15,261 nucleotides of DNA from Bacillota bacterium (GCA_023435925.1 JAEZLF010000049.1:1-15261); one strand, 5' to 3'. Shown: positions 5,797 through 14,662, numbered from the stretch's first letter. Numbers and translations: made by a program. The notes: generated by a model from the sequence alone, not told the origin.

Positions 5797-8550
5797 ATGA
5801 AGAGGTTTCGCCTGATAATAGTCATCGCCATCATAGCCGCTTTAAGCTTTGTGGCATCGCTTGTATATACATATCAATCGCCGCCGGATCTTTCGCAATT
5901 TTCCGGCAATCTTGCTGTTGACGGAAACGGAAGATTGTTTCTGGATTACAGTACGGAAGACCGCTATACTATCATGCGATTAAACAGTGACAGCACCATC
6001 GACTATTACTATACCTCGGATGTCACTACGGTAGATACCACATCTGTCTACACAGGGCTCTATATTGGCAGCAATAACGACAGAGCCTACTCTGTATGTA
6101 ATATACTTGACAACAACACCAATGCATTTATAAAAAACCGTATTGTCTATTCGGATGTGAGTCGTGGAAATAAGCTTGAAACTCTTTATGAAATCGAAAT
6201 ATCCGGCGAAAATCCTGAATTCATCGATTATGTATCCTCTGCGCCGGAAGGAGTATATTTCAGTACCCGTTCAGAAGATTACAGCTCAGCAGGTTTGTAT
6301 CTGCTGCCAACAGGCTCTGACAAACCGGTAAAGTTGCAGAATTACGCACTTCCAGAAGGCATATTAGTATACAAAACAGCCATCAGCAAGGATATACTGC
6401 TGATCCTGACAATGGATGGCAGAATATATAAAGTGTCCGGTGACGGCACCTCTGTTTCGCTGTTCCCGAAAATGGAATCCAGCGACCGCAGCTTTCCCGT
6501 ATCACTCTATGTTGACTCCAACGGAAGACTACATTTTATGGAGGTTTACACGAAAACCTTCATAACAATGGATGCCGCTTCCGGCGATATTCTGAATTCC
6601 CTGGAGTCCTCCGCGCCTATCCTGCCCGGAAGCAGCTATGACCAGAAGAGCATCGCAGCTCTTTCCGTATTTAATGATAATAATAAAGCTTTTTTCGTAA
6701 CCGATGAAAAAACCGGAAGCCTTTTACCTGTCATTCTCCACTCCGGTCAGCAGGTTGTTTTATCGGATCTGAAATATACGCCTCAAGTGGCGTTGTCACA
6801 ATCTCTTAACATATTCTATTATGTTCTGATTGGCTGCCTTCTGATTTTGGCTGTCGGCGTCTACTACAGATGGATGTTCATCAAGAGACCTCCGGTATTG
6901 ATTAAGCTTGCTACTACAGTGCTTCCAATCACCGCCGCCGGCATGCTGGTGTTCTCCTATATCGCTATTGCGATATTTGACACCTCCATTTCCCGTGAAC
7001 GTCTGGCCCTTGTGTATAATACAAGCGATTATGTTGTTCAGAATATTGATGTCTCCCTTTTGCAGAAGATTAGCTCACCGGATGATGCAGTGCTGCCCGA
7101 ACATGCAATGCTGCTTGAATCCATCACAAAGGCTTCCGATATCAGCGGCATTGTTTCCGATACTTCCATAAACTTTCCGGTATATTGCATTTTGACCAAA
7201 GTGGAAAATGGGAACTTTTATACGGCCGTATCGGCAGATATGCCTTGCTATATGCCCTTAGACAGTATTTATCCCTCTGACTCCATCAAATTGTACAACA
7301 CGGCCTATTCCGCCAACAGAATTGAGACCGGAACAATTTCCGATTATCAGGGAACCTGGACCGTCGCCATACACCCGGTATATGATGATGCCAACAACAT
7401 TGTCGGTATGCTGGAAACCGGTATTAATTCCAAGGATCTCACCGCAACAAAGCTTTACCTGAGGAATATTCTACTGATGGCGGGAGGCTTTGTCACTCTA
7501 GTTGTCTTTTTCGCCTTTCTGATCTCCTTCAAGCTTTCACTCAGACCGCTGAAGAGATTGAAAGAAGCTGTCATTTCCGTATACAACGGCAATTATGGTA
7601 TTCAGACCTCCAGCAATACAAACGATGAGTTTGCTGATATCGGCCGTGCCTTTAACAAGATGTCTCTGGATCTCAAGGCCCAGTTCGACAAGCTTACGAT
7701 GCTGAATGAAGCGTATTACCGTTTTGTCCCCCAGGAAACCTTTTCCATGCTCAACAAAGGCTCTATATTGGATGTGCGGCTTGGGGACCAGATTATTAAG
7801 GATATGACCATTATGACATCCTCCCTGAGAGGCTTCAAAGAAATCTCTAAAGGCATGGATTCCAGACAACTGCTGGCACAGACTGATTCGACCTTCAGTA
7901 TTGTGAGCAGAGAGGTCAGCAGGCATTCTGGTATCATCCATTCATACAATATCAACCGTATTACGGCTTTATATGAATCCGATGCCGAAGATGCCCTCCT
8001 TTCTGTCATCGGAATCAGAGAGGAATTTGCCAAAGACAGGGCTATTACTGTGAAAAGAAAAAAGACAGGATTTGTCATTCATAAATCTCCTGTGGTCTTC
8101 GGTATTATAGGTGAACAAAATAGGTTTTTCCCAACAATGGTTGCTGAAAATTCCGATATCATACAGCATCTGGAGGACATCTCCGAGAAGCTGAAATGCC
8201 CCCTGATTGTTACCGGAACAGCTTTCACTTGTATACCGGATGTGGATGACTACCACTACCGATATATCGGTTACCTTTTTATAGAAAATACCGGAAACAG
8301 TATTGATTTGTACGAATTTTTTGATGGTGATGGGCATGATATCCTTAAAGCGAAGGAACAGACACTCCCCACCTTCAAGAAGGCTCTGGACTATTACATG
8401 AACAGTGATTTTTATGCAGCAAGAAATACTTTCGCTACCATACTGAAAGAAAACCCTGAGGATGAAACAACAAGATGGTATCTTTTCAGATGTGACAATT
8501 TTCTAAAGAGCATTGACTCCGAACAGGAATTGGCGATTGCCAAACTATAA
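5797..8550 (+). CDS. Multi-pass sensor protein: extracellular beta domain, Cache-like domain, HAMP, degenerate class III cyclase, TPR-like tail
   Basis: A 917-aa protein. Residues 5-26 are a signal anchor. Residues 35-330 are beta-rich with propeller-like blades (VDGNGRLFLDY, DGRIYKVSGDG, DSNGRLHFMEV). Hydrophobic helices lie at about 337-358 and 372-393. Residues 398-555 form a probable extracytoplasmic Cache-like sensor (GTWTVAIHPVYDDANNIVGMLETG). TM4 is at 556-578, then HAMP (578-632). Residues 640-845 align with bacterial class III adenylate/guanylate cyclases (RFVPQETFSMLNKGSILDVRLGDQ, IIGEQNRFFPTM). The metal-binding aspartates are lost: FxDIRGF becomes TSSLRGF (675-680) and the GDxxxAxF block becomes NINRITALY. 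Residues 855-905 look like a TPR pair. It should be a transmembrane signal transducer that binds partners rather than making cAMP or cGMP. AGGGGGA precedes the ATG. Confidence 0.75.
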   Translation: MKRFRLIIVIAIIAALSFVASLVYTYQSPPDLSQFSGNLAVDGNGRLFLDYSTEDRYTIMRLNSDSTIDYYYTSDVTTVDTTSVYTGLYIGSNNDRAYSVCNILDNNTNAFIKNRIVYSDVSRGNKLETLYEIEISGENPEFIDYVSSAPEGVYFSTRSEDYSSAGLYLLPTGSDKPVKLQNYALPEGILVYKTAISKDILLILTMDGRIYKVSGDGTSVSLFPKMESSDRSFPVSLYVDSNGRLHFMEVYTKTFITMDAASGDILNSLESSAPILPGSSYDQKSIAALSVFNDNNKAFFVTDEKTGSLLPVILHSGQQVVLSDLKYTPQVALSQSLNIFYYVLIGCLLILAVGVYYRWMFIKRPPVLIKLATTVLPITAAGMLVFSYIAIAIFDTSISRERLALVYNTSDYVVQNIDVSLLQKISSPDDAVLPEHAMLLESITKASDISGIVSDTSINFPVYCILTKVENGNFYTAVSADMPCYMPLDSIYPSDSIKLYNTAYSANRIETGTISDYQGTWTVAIHPVYDDANNIVGMLETGINSKDLTATKLYLRNILLMAGGFVTLVVFFAFLISFKLSLRPLKRLKEAVISVYNGNYGIQTSSNTNDEFADIGRAFNKMSLDLKAQFDKLTMLNEAYYRFVPQETFSMLNKGSILDVRLGDQIIKDMTIMTSSLRGFKEISKGMDSRQLLAQTDSTFSIVSREVSRHSGIIHSYNINRITALYESDAEDALLSVIGIREEFAKDRAITVKRKKTGFVIHKSPVVFGIIGEQNRFFPTMVAENSDIIQHLEDISEKLKCPLIVTGTAFTCIPDVDDYHYRYIGYLFIENTGNSIDLYEFFDGDGHDILKAKEQTLPTFKKALDYYMNSDFYAARNTFATILKENPEDETTRWYLFRCDNFLKSIDSEQELAIAKL

Positions 8551-8562
8551 AGAAGGGTGGGG
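8551..8562 (+). promoter_or_regulatory. Strong ribosome binding site supporting a TTG start
   Basis: AGAAGGGTGGGG directly follows the stop of the sensor gene and lies 5 nt before the TTG at 8568. No in-frame ATG occurs near the expected start of the MORN protein, so the TTG is the supported start. Confidence 0.6.
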
Positions 8563-8567
8563 ACTAT

Positions 8568-9893
8568 TTGGGCAAGCAGAGCGATTTGTTGAAATTAGCT
8601 GCCGGTCAGGCCAAAAGAACAGCCATCCGGCCCTTTAACAATATCATATACCAGTTTAAGAAGCTGACAAATGTTCAGACCTTTTTTTCGAAGATCTTTA
8701 AGAATCTATCTACCACTCTGAAAGAGCTTCTGTCCGCACGTCCGAAAAGCTATTCCGACTATTTCAAAGTTGGCGGGCTGCTAATATTTAAAAAGCTGCT
8801 GATCATCATTGCAGTTCTGATCTGTATTGCTCCGATTATCTATTTTGAGCTGATTAATAAATCAAAGGCTGTACCCGTGTCCGAGGAAGTGGCTTTAGCA
8901 GCTGAATTTGTGTATCGGGATCCTGCCGTGTCGGAATATTCCGGTCGGGCAAAAATACTTACTGACGATAAAAAGCTTGTTTATGAAGGTGACATTGACA
9001 AGGGCGTCTGTACCGGAACCGGTAAGCTGTACGATTTGACAGGACAGCTTGTCTATGAAGGTGGATTTAAGGATAATGCGTATTTCGGTGAGGGAGTCCT
9101 TTATCAGCCGGATCGCTCTGTTCTTTATTCCGGCGCATTTGCCGATAATATGAAGCACGGTAAGGGACAATTATTCAGCATCGATGGAAGCGGTGCTCTT
9201 TTGTATGAAGGTGTGTTTGCTTTTGACAAATATGACGGCCAGGGCATTTTATACAATCCTCTTACATCCCGTGCTGCGTACAAGGGTGAATTCAAAAACG
9301 GACTCATGAATGGTTATGGTACTTTATACAGTGAGAACGGCAGTACGCTGTTTGAAGGTTCTTTTCTGCAGGGATGCATTGATTTTGCAGTCTTTCTGGG
9401 TTCATCACCGGATGAACTGCACAAACATACTTCCTCTGAAGCTGCACTGTATAGTACGGGTGCTGAAGCTTGTCTGTTTTACAAGGGCCTTTCTGCTACC
9501 TTCGGTCTTGAGACTGCTTTGGATGAACCTGATGCGCAGCCTGTTATCGCCTCCGTAACGGTTTTTGACGGTAAACTGCCCCATGGCCTTCAGGGGCTTG
9601 AAAGTCCAAAGGATCTTGCAACTGTTCTGGGAGAGCCTCTATACTCAGGCCTGACCTTCCCGACGCTAAAGGACATGACTGCACTTCATTCTCTTACAGG
9701 TCGGGGTATCATCAGTAAAGCAGACGAAATTCATGCTTTTATCCCGTCTGATATGGGTCTTTTCATTTCTGATTCAGATAGCTATTCACCGGAAATCTAT
9801 ATGGTGAGTTATGATTACAGCGGTACCATTATCAATATTTTCTTCAAAAATAATGAAGGTGGATTATTATTTTACGAACTGGTAAAGGAGTGA
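8568..9893 (+). CDS. Membrane-anchored MORN-repeat protein
   Basis: A 441-aa protein starting with TTG after a strong site (AGAAGGGTGGGG, 8551-8562), 17 bp past the previous stop. Residues 1-70 are basic and cytoplasmic, and residues 74-96 (FKKLLIIIAVLICIAPIIYFEL) form one membrane helix. The rest should lie outside. Residues 137-270 hold five MORN-type repeats plus a partial one of about 24-26 residues each (LVYEGDI...GTGKLYD, LVYEGGF...GEGVLYQ, VLYSGAF...GKGQLFS, LLYEGVF...GQGILYN, AYKGEFKNGLMNGYGTLY, LFEGSFLQG). They would form an elongated beta-sheet rod suited to protein or lipid contacts. The C-terminal 160 residues are unrecognised. MORN repeats are best known from eukaryotic membrane proteins but occur in bacteria. 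Its place between the sensor protein and the TolC-like gene suggests a structural part of the same envelope complex. Confidence 0.75.
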   Translation: MGKQSDLLKLAAGQAKRTAIRPFNNIIYQFKKLTNVQTFFSKIFKNLSTTLKELLSARPKSYSDYFKVGGLLIFKKLLIIIAVLICIAPIIYFELINKSKAVPVSEEVALAAEFVYRDPAVSEYSGRAKILTDDKKLVYEGDIDKGVCTGTGKLYDLTGQLVYEGGFKDNAYFGEGVLYQPDRSVLYSGAFADNMKHGKGQLFSIDGSGALLYEGVFAFDKYDGQGILYNPLTSRAAYKGEFKNGLMNGYGTLYSENGSTLFEGSFLQGCIDFAVFLGSSPDELHKHTSSEAALYSTGAEACLFYKGLSATFGLETALDEPDAQPVIASVTVFDGKLPHGLQGLESPKDLATVLGEPLYSGLTFPTLKDMTALHSLTGRGIISKADEIHAFIPSDMGLFISDSDSYSPEIYMVSYDYSGTIINIFFKNNEGGLLFYELVKE

Positions 9894-9899
9894 GTACGA

Positions 9900-11936
9900 A
9901 TGCGCAGCAGATTCATACGAATAATATCACTGATGCTGATCTGTTGTACAGCAATGCACCTGCCTTCACCTGTATATGGAGCTTATTCCCGTACGGTCAC
10001 CCTTTCAGACGCTGTTTCGCTGGCTGTAAAAAACAGCTATGACATAGAGAAGGTCAAGAATGATATTGTCCTCAAGAAAATTGAGTTAAAACAAGCTATT
10101 GATGGTATCCGGGATATACGGAAAAAAGAAAGCACCATAAAATTTTCTCTCCTGTTCAATATCGAGTTCCCATCTAAGCATGCACTTCCGAAAGAGATTG
10201 AGCTGGTTATGAAGGTTCCGGGGATACAATCGGATATCAAGGGCCTGCAGCGCAAGCTTGACAATGAGCGGCTAAAGACCGTCAGCAAGACAGAAACGGC
10301 GTTCTATAACGTTTTGGAGCTTGATGAAGCCTGCCGTTCACTGGAGAAGCAAATTGTCGCTGAGAAGAATACATTCCAACGCCTCAACAAGGACTTGATA
10401 CTGGGCATAGCTGATAAAGCTGATGTAGAGTCGGTTCAGAAAAATACGGAAAAGCTTGAAAAAGAGCTCAGCAGTAATTTGGTTCGTTTTGAGGCTGCCA
10501 AGAAGAAGCTTTCCCAGGCTATGGGAGTTGATGTCAACCAGGGTTACAGCTTTGTCCGGGATTTTTCTGAATTGAAGCTCAAACGCAGCCAATTGAAACA
10601 AATTACGGAATATGCGCTTTCCAAGGATTATAATGTGTATCAGGCCGAGTTGGATCGTAAGCTCGCCGAGACCGAGGTTCAAACCCTCCGGGGCATTTAC
10701 AACAGCCGTTGGGGCTCTGCCGTCAGCATTATTGAATCGGAACTGGCAAAAAACAGCAAAATCGATTATACCACCTTTATTAATAAATACAACAAGGCGC
10801 TGGATAATATCGAAAAACCCTATACCGGCTATTTTAAGTTCCGTATCCTGTTTATCACCATCAAGATACCAAAGGAATGGCTGAGAAGTGAATTAAGCGG
10901 CATCCGCTATTTTGAGGATCAGAAGTATGCTCTTTTCATTTCACTGATGGAAAAGGATGCAGCGGTCAAGGCGGAGGCAGCGGCAAGAGAAGATTTGAGA
11001 AACAGCATTGAGGATTCCTTTAACACCATGCAGGAAATGTGGACCTCCTATGAACAAACGACAGCAGACCTGGAAAAGACTAAGGCAGATTATGAACGGA
11101 TTAAGAAGTCCAATATGCTGGGCCGTGCATCCTTTATGGAAGTGGAAAGCGCCAGAAAGGATGTTTTAACAGCGGAAGCATCCTCCTTTTCGTCTCTTGC
11201 TGCCTATAACAAGATGCTTTCCAGCTTCGACCTGACCACCTGCGGTGCTGTTGCGAATCTCAAGTCAAGCGTATCGCTGGATCAGGGTGAATACGAATCC
11301 GGCAGGTCCTTCCTCGTGGATTCGGATAGTACGTCAAAGCCGAAGTGGTATTTGTCGACGCTTGTAGAAGACTATAAATTTTCTTTTGGCATATCGATTC
11401 CCGAAGAAAGCGGAATAAAAGCTACTCATTTCGAAATTTATGCAGAGGATGGATCCAGAATTGGAGAGAAGACCGCCATTGACAAGGAAGTCACCCATAT
11501 GCCTCTTCTCTATCAGGAATCCACCGAATTAACAATAAAGCTGTATGACAGCGACAGGCTCGCTTATACATGCGAGATTGACGCCTCTGAATATCAGGGG
11601 GATCTTGAGCCGGTAGCGGTTGCCTCAGAAGGCCAGCCCGGAATGGGTCCGGGAACAATTGTGGGAGAATGGAGGCTTACAGCAGATAGTGCATTCACAT
11701 CCTCCTTCGAGATGATATTGAAGCAAGATTCCGAAATCAAGTACTATACTATTGAAACTGCGGATGGAGCAATAATCGGTGATAATCTGACCCCGGCCGG
11801 AAACCGCCTGGTTCATCTGTCAGTGACCTTTGCTTCGCTGGATAAGCTTAAAGTAACTGTTTATGACAGCAAGCAGCAGCCACTGGGCGAGGTACAGTTG
11901 AATACGGGAAGTAAACAGACTATTGTCCTGAAGTAA
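9900..11936 (+). CDS. Secreted TolC-like (outer-membrane-efflux-type) coiled-coil protein with two C-terminal beta domains
   Basis: A 678-aa protein with a signal peptide (RSRFIRIISLMLICC..., probable cleavage after VYG, residue 27). AAAGGAG lies upstream and 6 bp separate it from the previous gene. Residues 30-445 have the TolC/OEP layout. It starts with 'RTVTLSDAVSLAVKNSYDIEKVKNDI', the usual OEP opening (L.eAv.lAl.nN). Two long helical hairpins follow (about 100-260 and 345-445, e.g. NTFQRLNKDLILGIADKADV matching 'GxxxxxDV' turns). An inserted segment lies at about 265-345. Residues 482-562 and 586-676 are two related beta domains (EIYAEDGSRIGEK / TIETADGAIIGDN, each ending in a LTIKLYDS or LKVTVYDS strand). 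True TolC needs an outer membrane; a clostridial host has none, so it is more likely a periplasm-like, wall-spanning helical tube or rod. The function is inferred. Confidence 0.7.
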   Translation: MRSRFIRIISLMLICCTAMHLPSPVYGAYSRTVTLSDAVSLAVKNSYDIEKVKNDIVLKKIELKQAIDGIRDIRKKESTIKFSLLFNIEFPSKHALPKEIELVMKVPGIQSDIKGLQRKLDNERLKTVSKTETAFYNVLELDEACRSLEKQIVAEKNTFQRLNKDLILGIADKADVESVQKNTEKLEKELSSNLVRFEAAKKKLSQAMGVDVNQGYSFVRDFSELKLKRSQLKQITEYALSKDYNVYQAELDRKLAETEVQTLRGIYNSRWGSAVSIIESELAKNSKIDYTTFINKYNKALDNIEKPYTGYFKFRILFITIKIPKEWLRSELSGIRYFEDQKYALFISLMEKDAAVKAEAAAREDLRNSIEDSFNTMQEMWTSYEQTTADLEKTKADYERIKKSNMLGRASFMEVESARKDVLTAEASSFSSLAAYNKMLSSFDLTTCGAVANLKSSVSLDQGEYESGRSFLVDSDSTSKPKWYLSTLVEDYKFSFGISIPEESGIKATHFEIYAEDGSRIGEKTAIDKEVTHMPLLYQESTELTIKLYDSDRLAYTCEIDASEYQGDLEPVAVASEGQPGMGPGTIVGEWRLTADSAFTSSFEMILKQDSEIKYYTIETADGAIIGDNLTPAGNRLVHLSVTFASLDKLKVTVYDSKQQPLGEVQLNTGSKQTIVLK

Positions 11937-11991
11937 ATAATCCGGCGATGGAAGTAAATAATCCGGCATAGAAGTAAATAACCCGGCGATG
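11930..11991. repeat. Three tandem direct repeats (20-21 bp) at the end of the TolC-like gene
   Basis: The units at 11930-11950, 11951-11970 and 11971-11991 share GAAGTAAATAAYCCGGC followed by GATG or ATA. The first unit contains the final Lys codon and the TAA stop of the TolC-like gene, so the 3' end of the gene appears to have been duplicated twice into the gap before the next gene. No hairpin with a T-run is present, so it is not an obvious terminator. Confidence 0.85.
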
Positions 11992-12006
11992 AATGAGGTG
12001 TTTTGA

Positions 12007-14640
12007 ATGACAAAACAAAAAATAAGAAATCTGTGTATCCTCCTTTCTGTGCTAATTATCCTGACGGCTGTTCCGCTGCAGCTTCTTGCAGCCTCTGAGG
12101 CACGGCCTGCAGCAAAGGATGTACCTACAGGAACATTGATCATAGGGTCCCATCTGATACATATCAAAGGCCTTAATAATGAGCTTCTGACCATAGCACA
12201 AGCAAGCGCGGAGGATGCCTCACAGAACAACGTCTATTACCGGTCGGAATTTGCCGGTGGTACCTGGTTTGACATCACCAGCGCATCCGGCCTGATCGAT
12301 ATCAGTACGGCAGGAAAACCTGTTGAGAACTCTCTTATTGACGGGCTGACACTGACTCATTGGACTCGCGGAGATGGCACAACCGTGGAGCTTTCTACAG
12401 GTAAAATCGTAGATATCCATAAAATTGAGGATGGCAGGAATCTTTCCCTTCTTTCAGAGCTTGTAGAATTGAAAACCAGAAAAGAGCTTTTGACTGAAGG
12501 AGAAAAGAATGACGATAATACCAATAAGCTGAGATCCATATCCGGCATTATCGATGTGCCCCTCACCTCCGCGGAATATGACAGCATAGAAAAACAAATG
12601 GATGCCATGGAAGGGTACATCAACTATTTACGCAATAAAAAGGCGCCTGAGGATCAAGTCAGCCTCGTAGTAGACCTGAAGGGCGGACTGAATACGAAAA
12701 AGCTTTTGGTGGTATATAATGAAGCTCTGGAAAGGTTGAACAAGGAATCCATCTACGCTGAGAAGGTAATAACCGAGAAGGATGACGATGAGGAAAAAGT
12801 GATTAAAGCGGCCTATACTGATTTGTCGTCCGCTTACTCGACCTGTATTGATGCGGTTAGTAAAAAGATTTCCGAGCTGGAGAATGAGTTGAGTACAGCA
12901 CCTGCTTCCTCCGCTCTGGAAAGGGAAAAAAGCAGATATGAAACGGAGCTTGTCAGCGCCTCTTCAGGAATGGATTACAAAACAGCCGACATCAAGCTGG
13001 CATTCATCGTGTCTATCAATAACATACTGGCAGGAAAAGTCATTGATACGAAGCATGAGCTTTCCATACTCGACCCGTTGGTAATCAGTGAAACCGACAG
13101 TCTGGTCAAAAACAGCTCAACAATTCCCTCTGCTTATTCTCAGGCTGTCAAAAGAGGCGATACGGCCCAGCTCATTGACAATAAGAAAAAGGAATATCTA
13201 GCTGAGCTTACGAGTCAGGCCGATGACATTCTGGCCATGATTGGATACATCAAACTGCGGAAAGGGAATTCGGATGAGCTTACTGCTATCATTAAGCAAG
13301 TACGGGATAAATGTGTCGCCGGCTTGACAAAAATACCGGCAGGAAGCTTAAAAACAGATACTTCTGATACTCTTAAAAAATTAATCGATGCTTTAAATGC
13401 TGAGTTGGCTGCTATCCAGGGTGAATCAACCCGCAACCCCCTGTCCGATACGCTGAATAACATTGACGCCTCGATTAAGGAGCTGACGGACGAATACCTG
13501 ACAGCTCTGGATGAAGGCAATATGAATTTGGCAAAATCGCTGAAGGATGAGATCGACAGCCTGCTGGCACAGAAGGACGCAATTAATAAAAACGCTTCAC
13601 TTGAAAAGGCAAAATTGCTGGAGAAGAAGGCTGAATTGCAGGAACAGCTGTCTGCAGCAATGGCAGACGGAAATTCGGCGCTTACAGGCGATCTTCTGGA
13701 TCAGCTGGCGGCCATTGACGCCTCCCTCGGCGCTCAAAGCAGCCTTACCGATGCAATGAGCTCCGCCAATGCTTCCATATTGGACGATTTATACAAGCAG
13801 CTGACCGACAGTCTTAATAGCGGAGATTATCAACAGGCACTTTCCCTTGCAAATGAAATCGCAGGCATGTATGAGAACACGCCTCCGGACAGCGCTGCTA
13901 AAGTGTCTTTGGCAAAAATACTTCCCAGTGTGAAAAGTAAACTGGATAATGCGCTGGACCAGTCCAAAATCAAGGATGCCTCACAGCTTCAAGAAATTAA
14001 TAATTTGCTGAGCAGCCTGCTGTCTGACGCCGTTAATAACACCGCAGGACTATTGGATGGAAACTATTCGGATGCCGACGATACTGCATTACAAAATATG
14101 CTGAACGCCATGCTTCAGGAACTGCTTGCATCTCTCGGCGCAGACGAAAGCTCCCAGTACGGGCTCATTATAAAAATAAAAATTCTGGAAGTATTCCTGA
14201 GCAATCCGGAATATCATCGCATCCGCTATGCCATTGAAGAGCTTCAGTCAGAAACTGCCGCAGCATTGAGAGGGTTAAATCAAAAAATATTCATATCGGA
14301 TCACATTACAAAGGTTAACTCAAGTAATGTAAATCTGAGGGCTTTCGCAGATGCCTCCGGTATGAGAATGGTCTGGAGAACAGAAAACGATGAGGCTTTC
14401 CTGACAAAAGGCAGGATTTTCGTGAAATTCACCAATGCATCAAGCCGTACCATCGACAATGAGGGCCTGTCGGAAGAAATGGGCGGTCATGCATTGGTAT
14501 CGGGTAACAGGGTATATGTGCCTACAAAGTATATCACCGTACGAATGGGGTATTCCTATCTTCTTTTGGATACCAGCGGTGATTTGTTGATTTACCCCTC
14601 AAGTATTGACAGCATTGTGGAAAAAGCCATGAATCAGTAA
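12007..14640 (+). CDS. Secreted coiled-coil protein with C-terminal stalk (copper amine oxidase N-like) domain
   Basis: An 877-aa protein with a signal peptide (MTKQKIRNLCILLSVLIILT..., probable cleavage near LLA-AS, residues 28-29) and a GAGGTG ribosome site 6 nt ahead of the ATG. Residues about 40-140 form a small beta-rich N-terminal domain. About 145-740 are strongly helical and charged, with long coiled coils. Three loosely related helical units occur at about 495-625 (LTALDEGNMNLAKSLKDEID, LSAAMADGNSALTGDLLDQL, LTDSLNSGDYQQALSLANEI). Residues about 760-870 resemble the stalk / copper-amine-oxidase-N domain common in secreted clostridial proteins (VNLRAFADASGMRMVW..., RVYVPTKYITVRMGYSY). 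No enzyme is implied. It probably acts as an extracellular rod or wall-associated spacer working with the TolC-like protein encoded just upstream; both the role and the partnership are inference. Confidence 0.7.
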   Translation: MTKQKIRNLCILLSVLIILTAVPLQLLAASEARPAAKDVPTGTLIIGSHLIHIKGLNNELLTIAQASAEDASQNNVYYRSEFAGGTWFDITSASGLIDISTAGKPVENSLIDGLTLTHWTRGDGTTVELSTGKIVDIHKIEDGRNLSLLSELVELKTRKELLTEGEKNDDNTNKLRSISGIIDVPLTSAEYDSIEKQMDAMEGYINYLRNKKAPEDQVSLVVDLKGGLNTKKLLVVYNEALERLNKESIYAEKVITEKDDDEEKVIKAAYTDLSSAYSTCIDAVSKKISELENELSTAPASSALEREKSRYETELVSASSGMDYKTADIKLAFIVSINNILAGKVIDTKHELSILDPLVISETDSLVKNSSTIPSAYSQAVKRGDTAQLIDNKKKEYLAELTSQADDILAMIGYIKLRKGNSDELTAIIKQVRDKCVAGLTKIPAGSLKTDTSDTLKKLIDALNAELAAIQGESTRNPLSDTLNNIDASIKELTDEYLTALDEGNMNLAKSLKDEIDSLLAQKDAINKNASLEKAKLLEKKAELQEQLSAAMADGNSALTGDLLDQLAAIDASLGAQSSLTDAMSSANASILDDLYKQLTDSLNSGDYQQALSLANEIAGMYENTPPDSAAKVSLAKILPSVKSKLDNALDQSKIKDASQLQEINNLLSSLLSDAVNNTAGLLDGNYSDADDTALQNMLNAMLQELLASLGADESSQYGLIIKIKILEVFLSNPEYHRIRYAIEELQSETAAALRGLNQKIFISDHITKVNSSNVNLRAFADASGMRMVWRTENDEAFLTKGRIFVKFTNASSRTIDNEGLSEEMGGHALVSGNRVYVPTKYITVRMGYSYLLLDTSGDLLIYPSSIDSIVEKAMNQ

Positions 14641-14662
14641 TTATGTGCCGGTCAACAACGGC

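Noticed and set aside
7714..8331. Active adenylate/guanylate cyclase
   Set aside because: Both expected metal-binding aspartate positions are replaced (TSS and NI), so cyclic nucleotide synthesis is unlikely.
7537..8337. Long minus-strand frames opposite the HAMP/cyclase-like region
   Set aside because: They are antisense shadows of the 917-aa gene, whose domains are recognisable in the plus frame.
11930..11991. CRISPR-like array or attachment site
   Set aside because: The units are directly adjacent with no spacers, number only three, and overlap a stop codon; no integrase or cas gene is near.
11820..12230. Minus-strand 136-codon frame across the tandem repeats
   Set aside because: It overlaps the end of one and the start of another well-supported secreted protein and shows no family resemblance.
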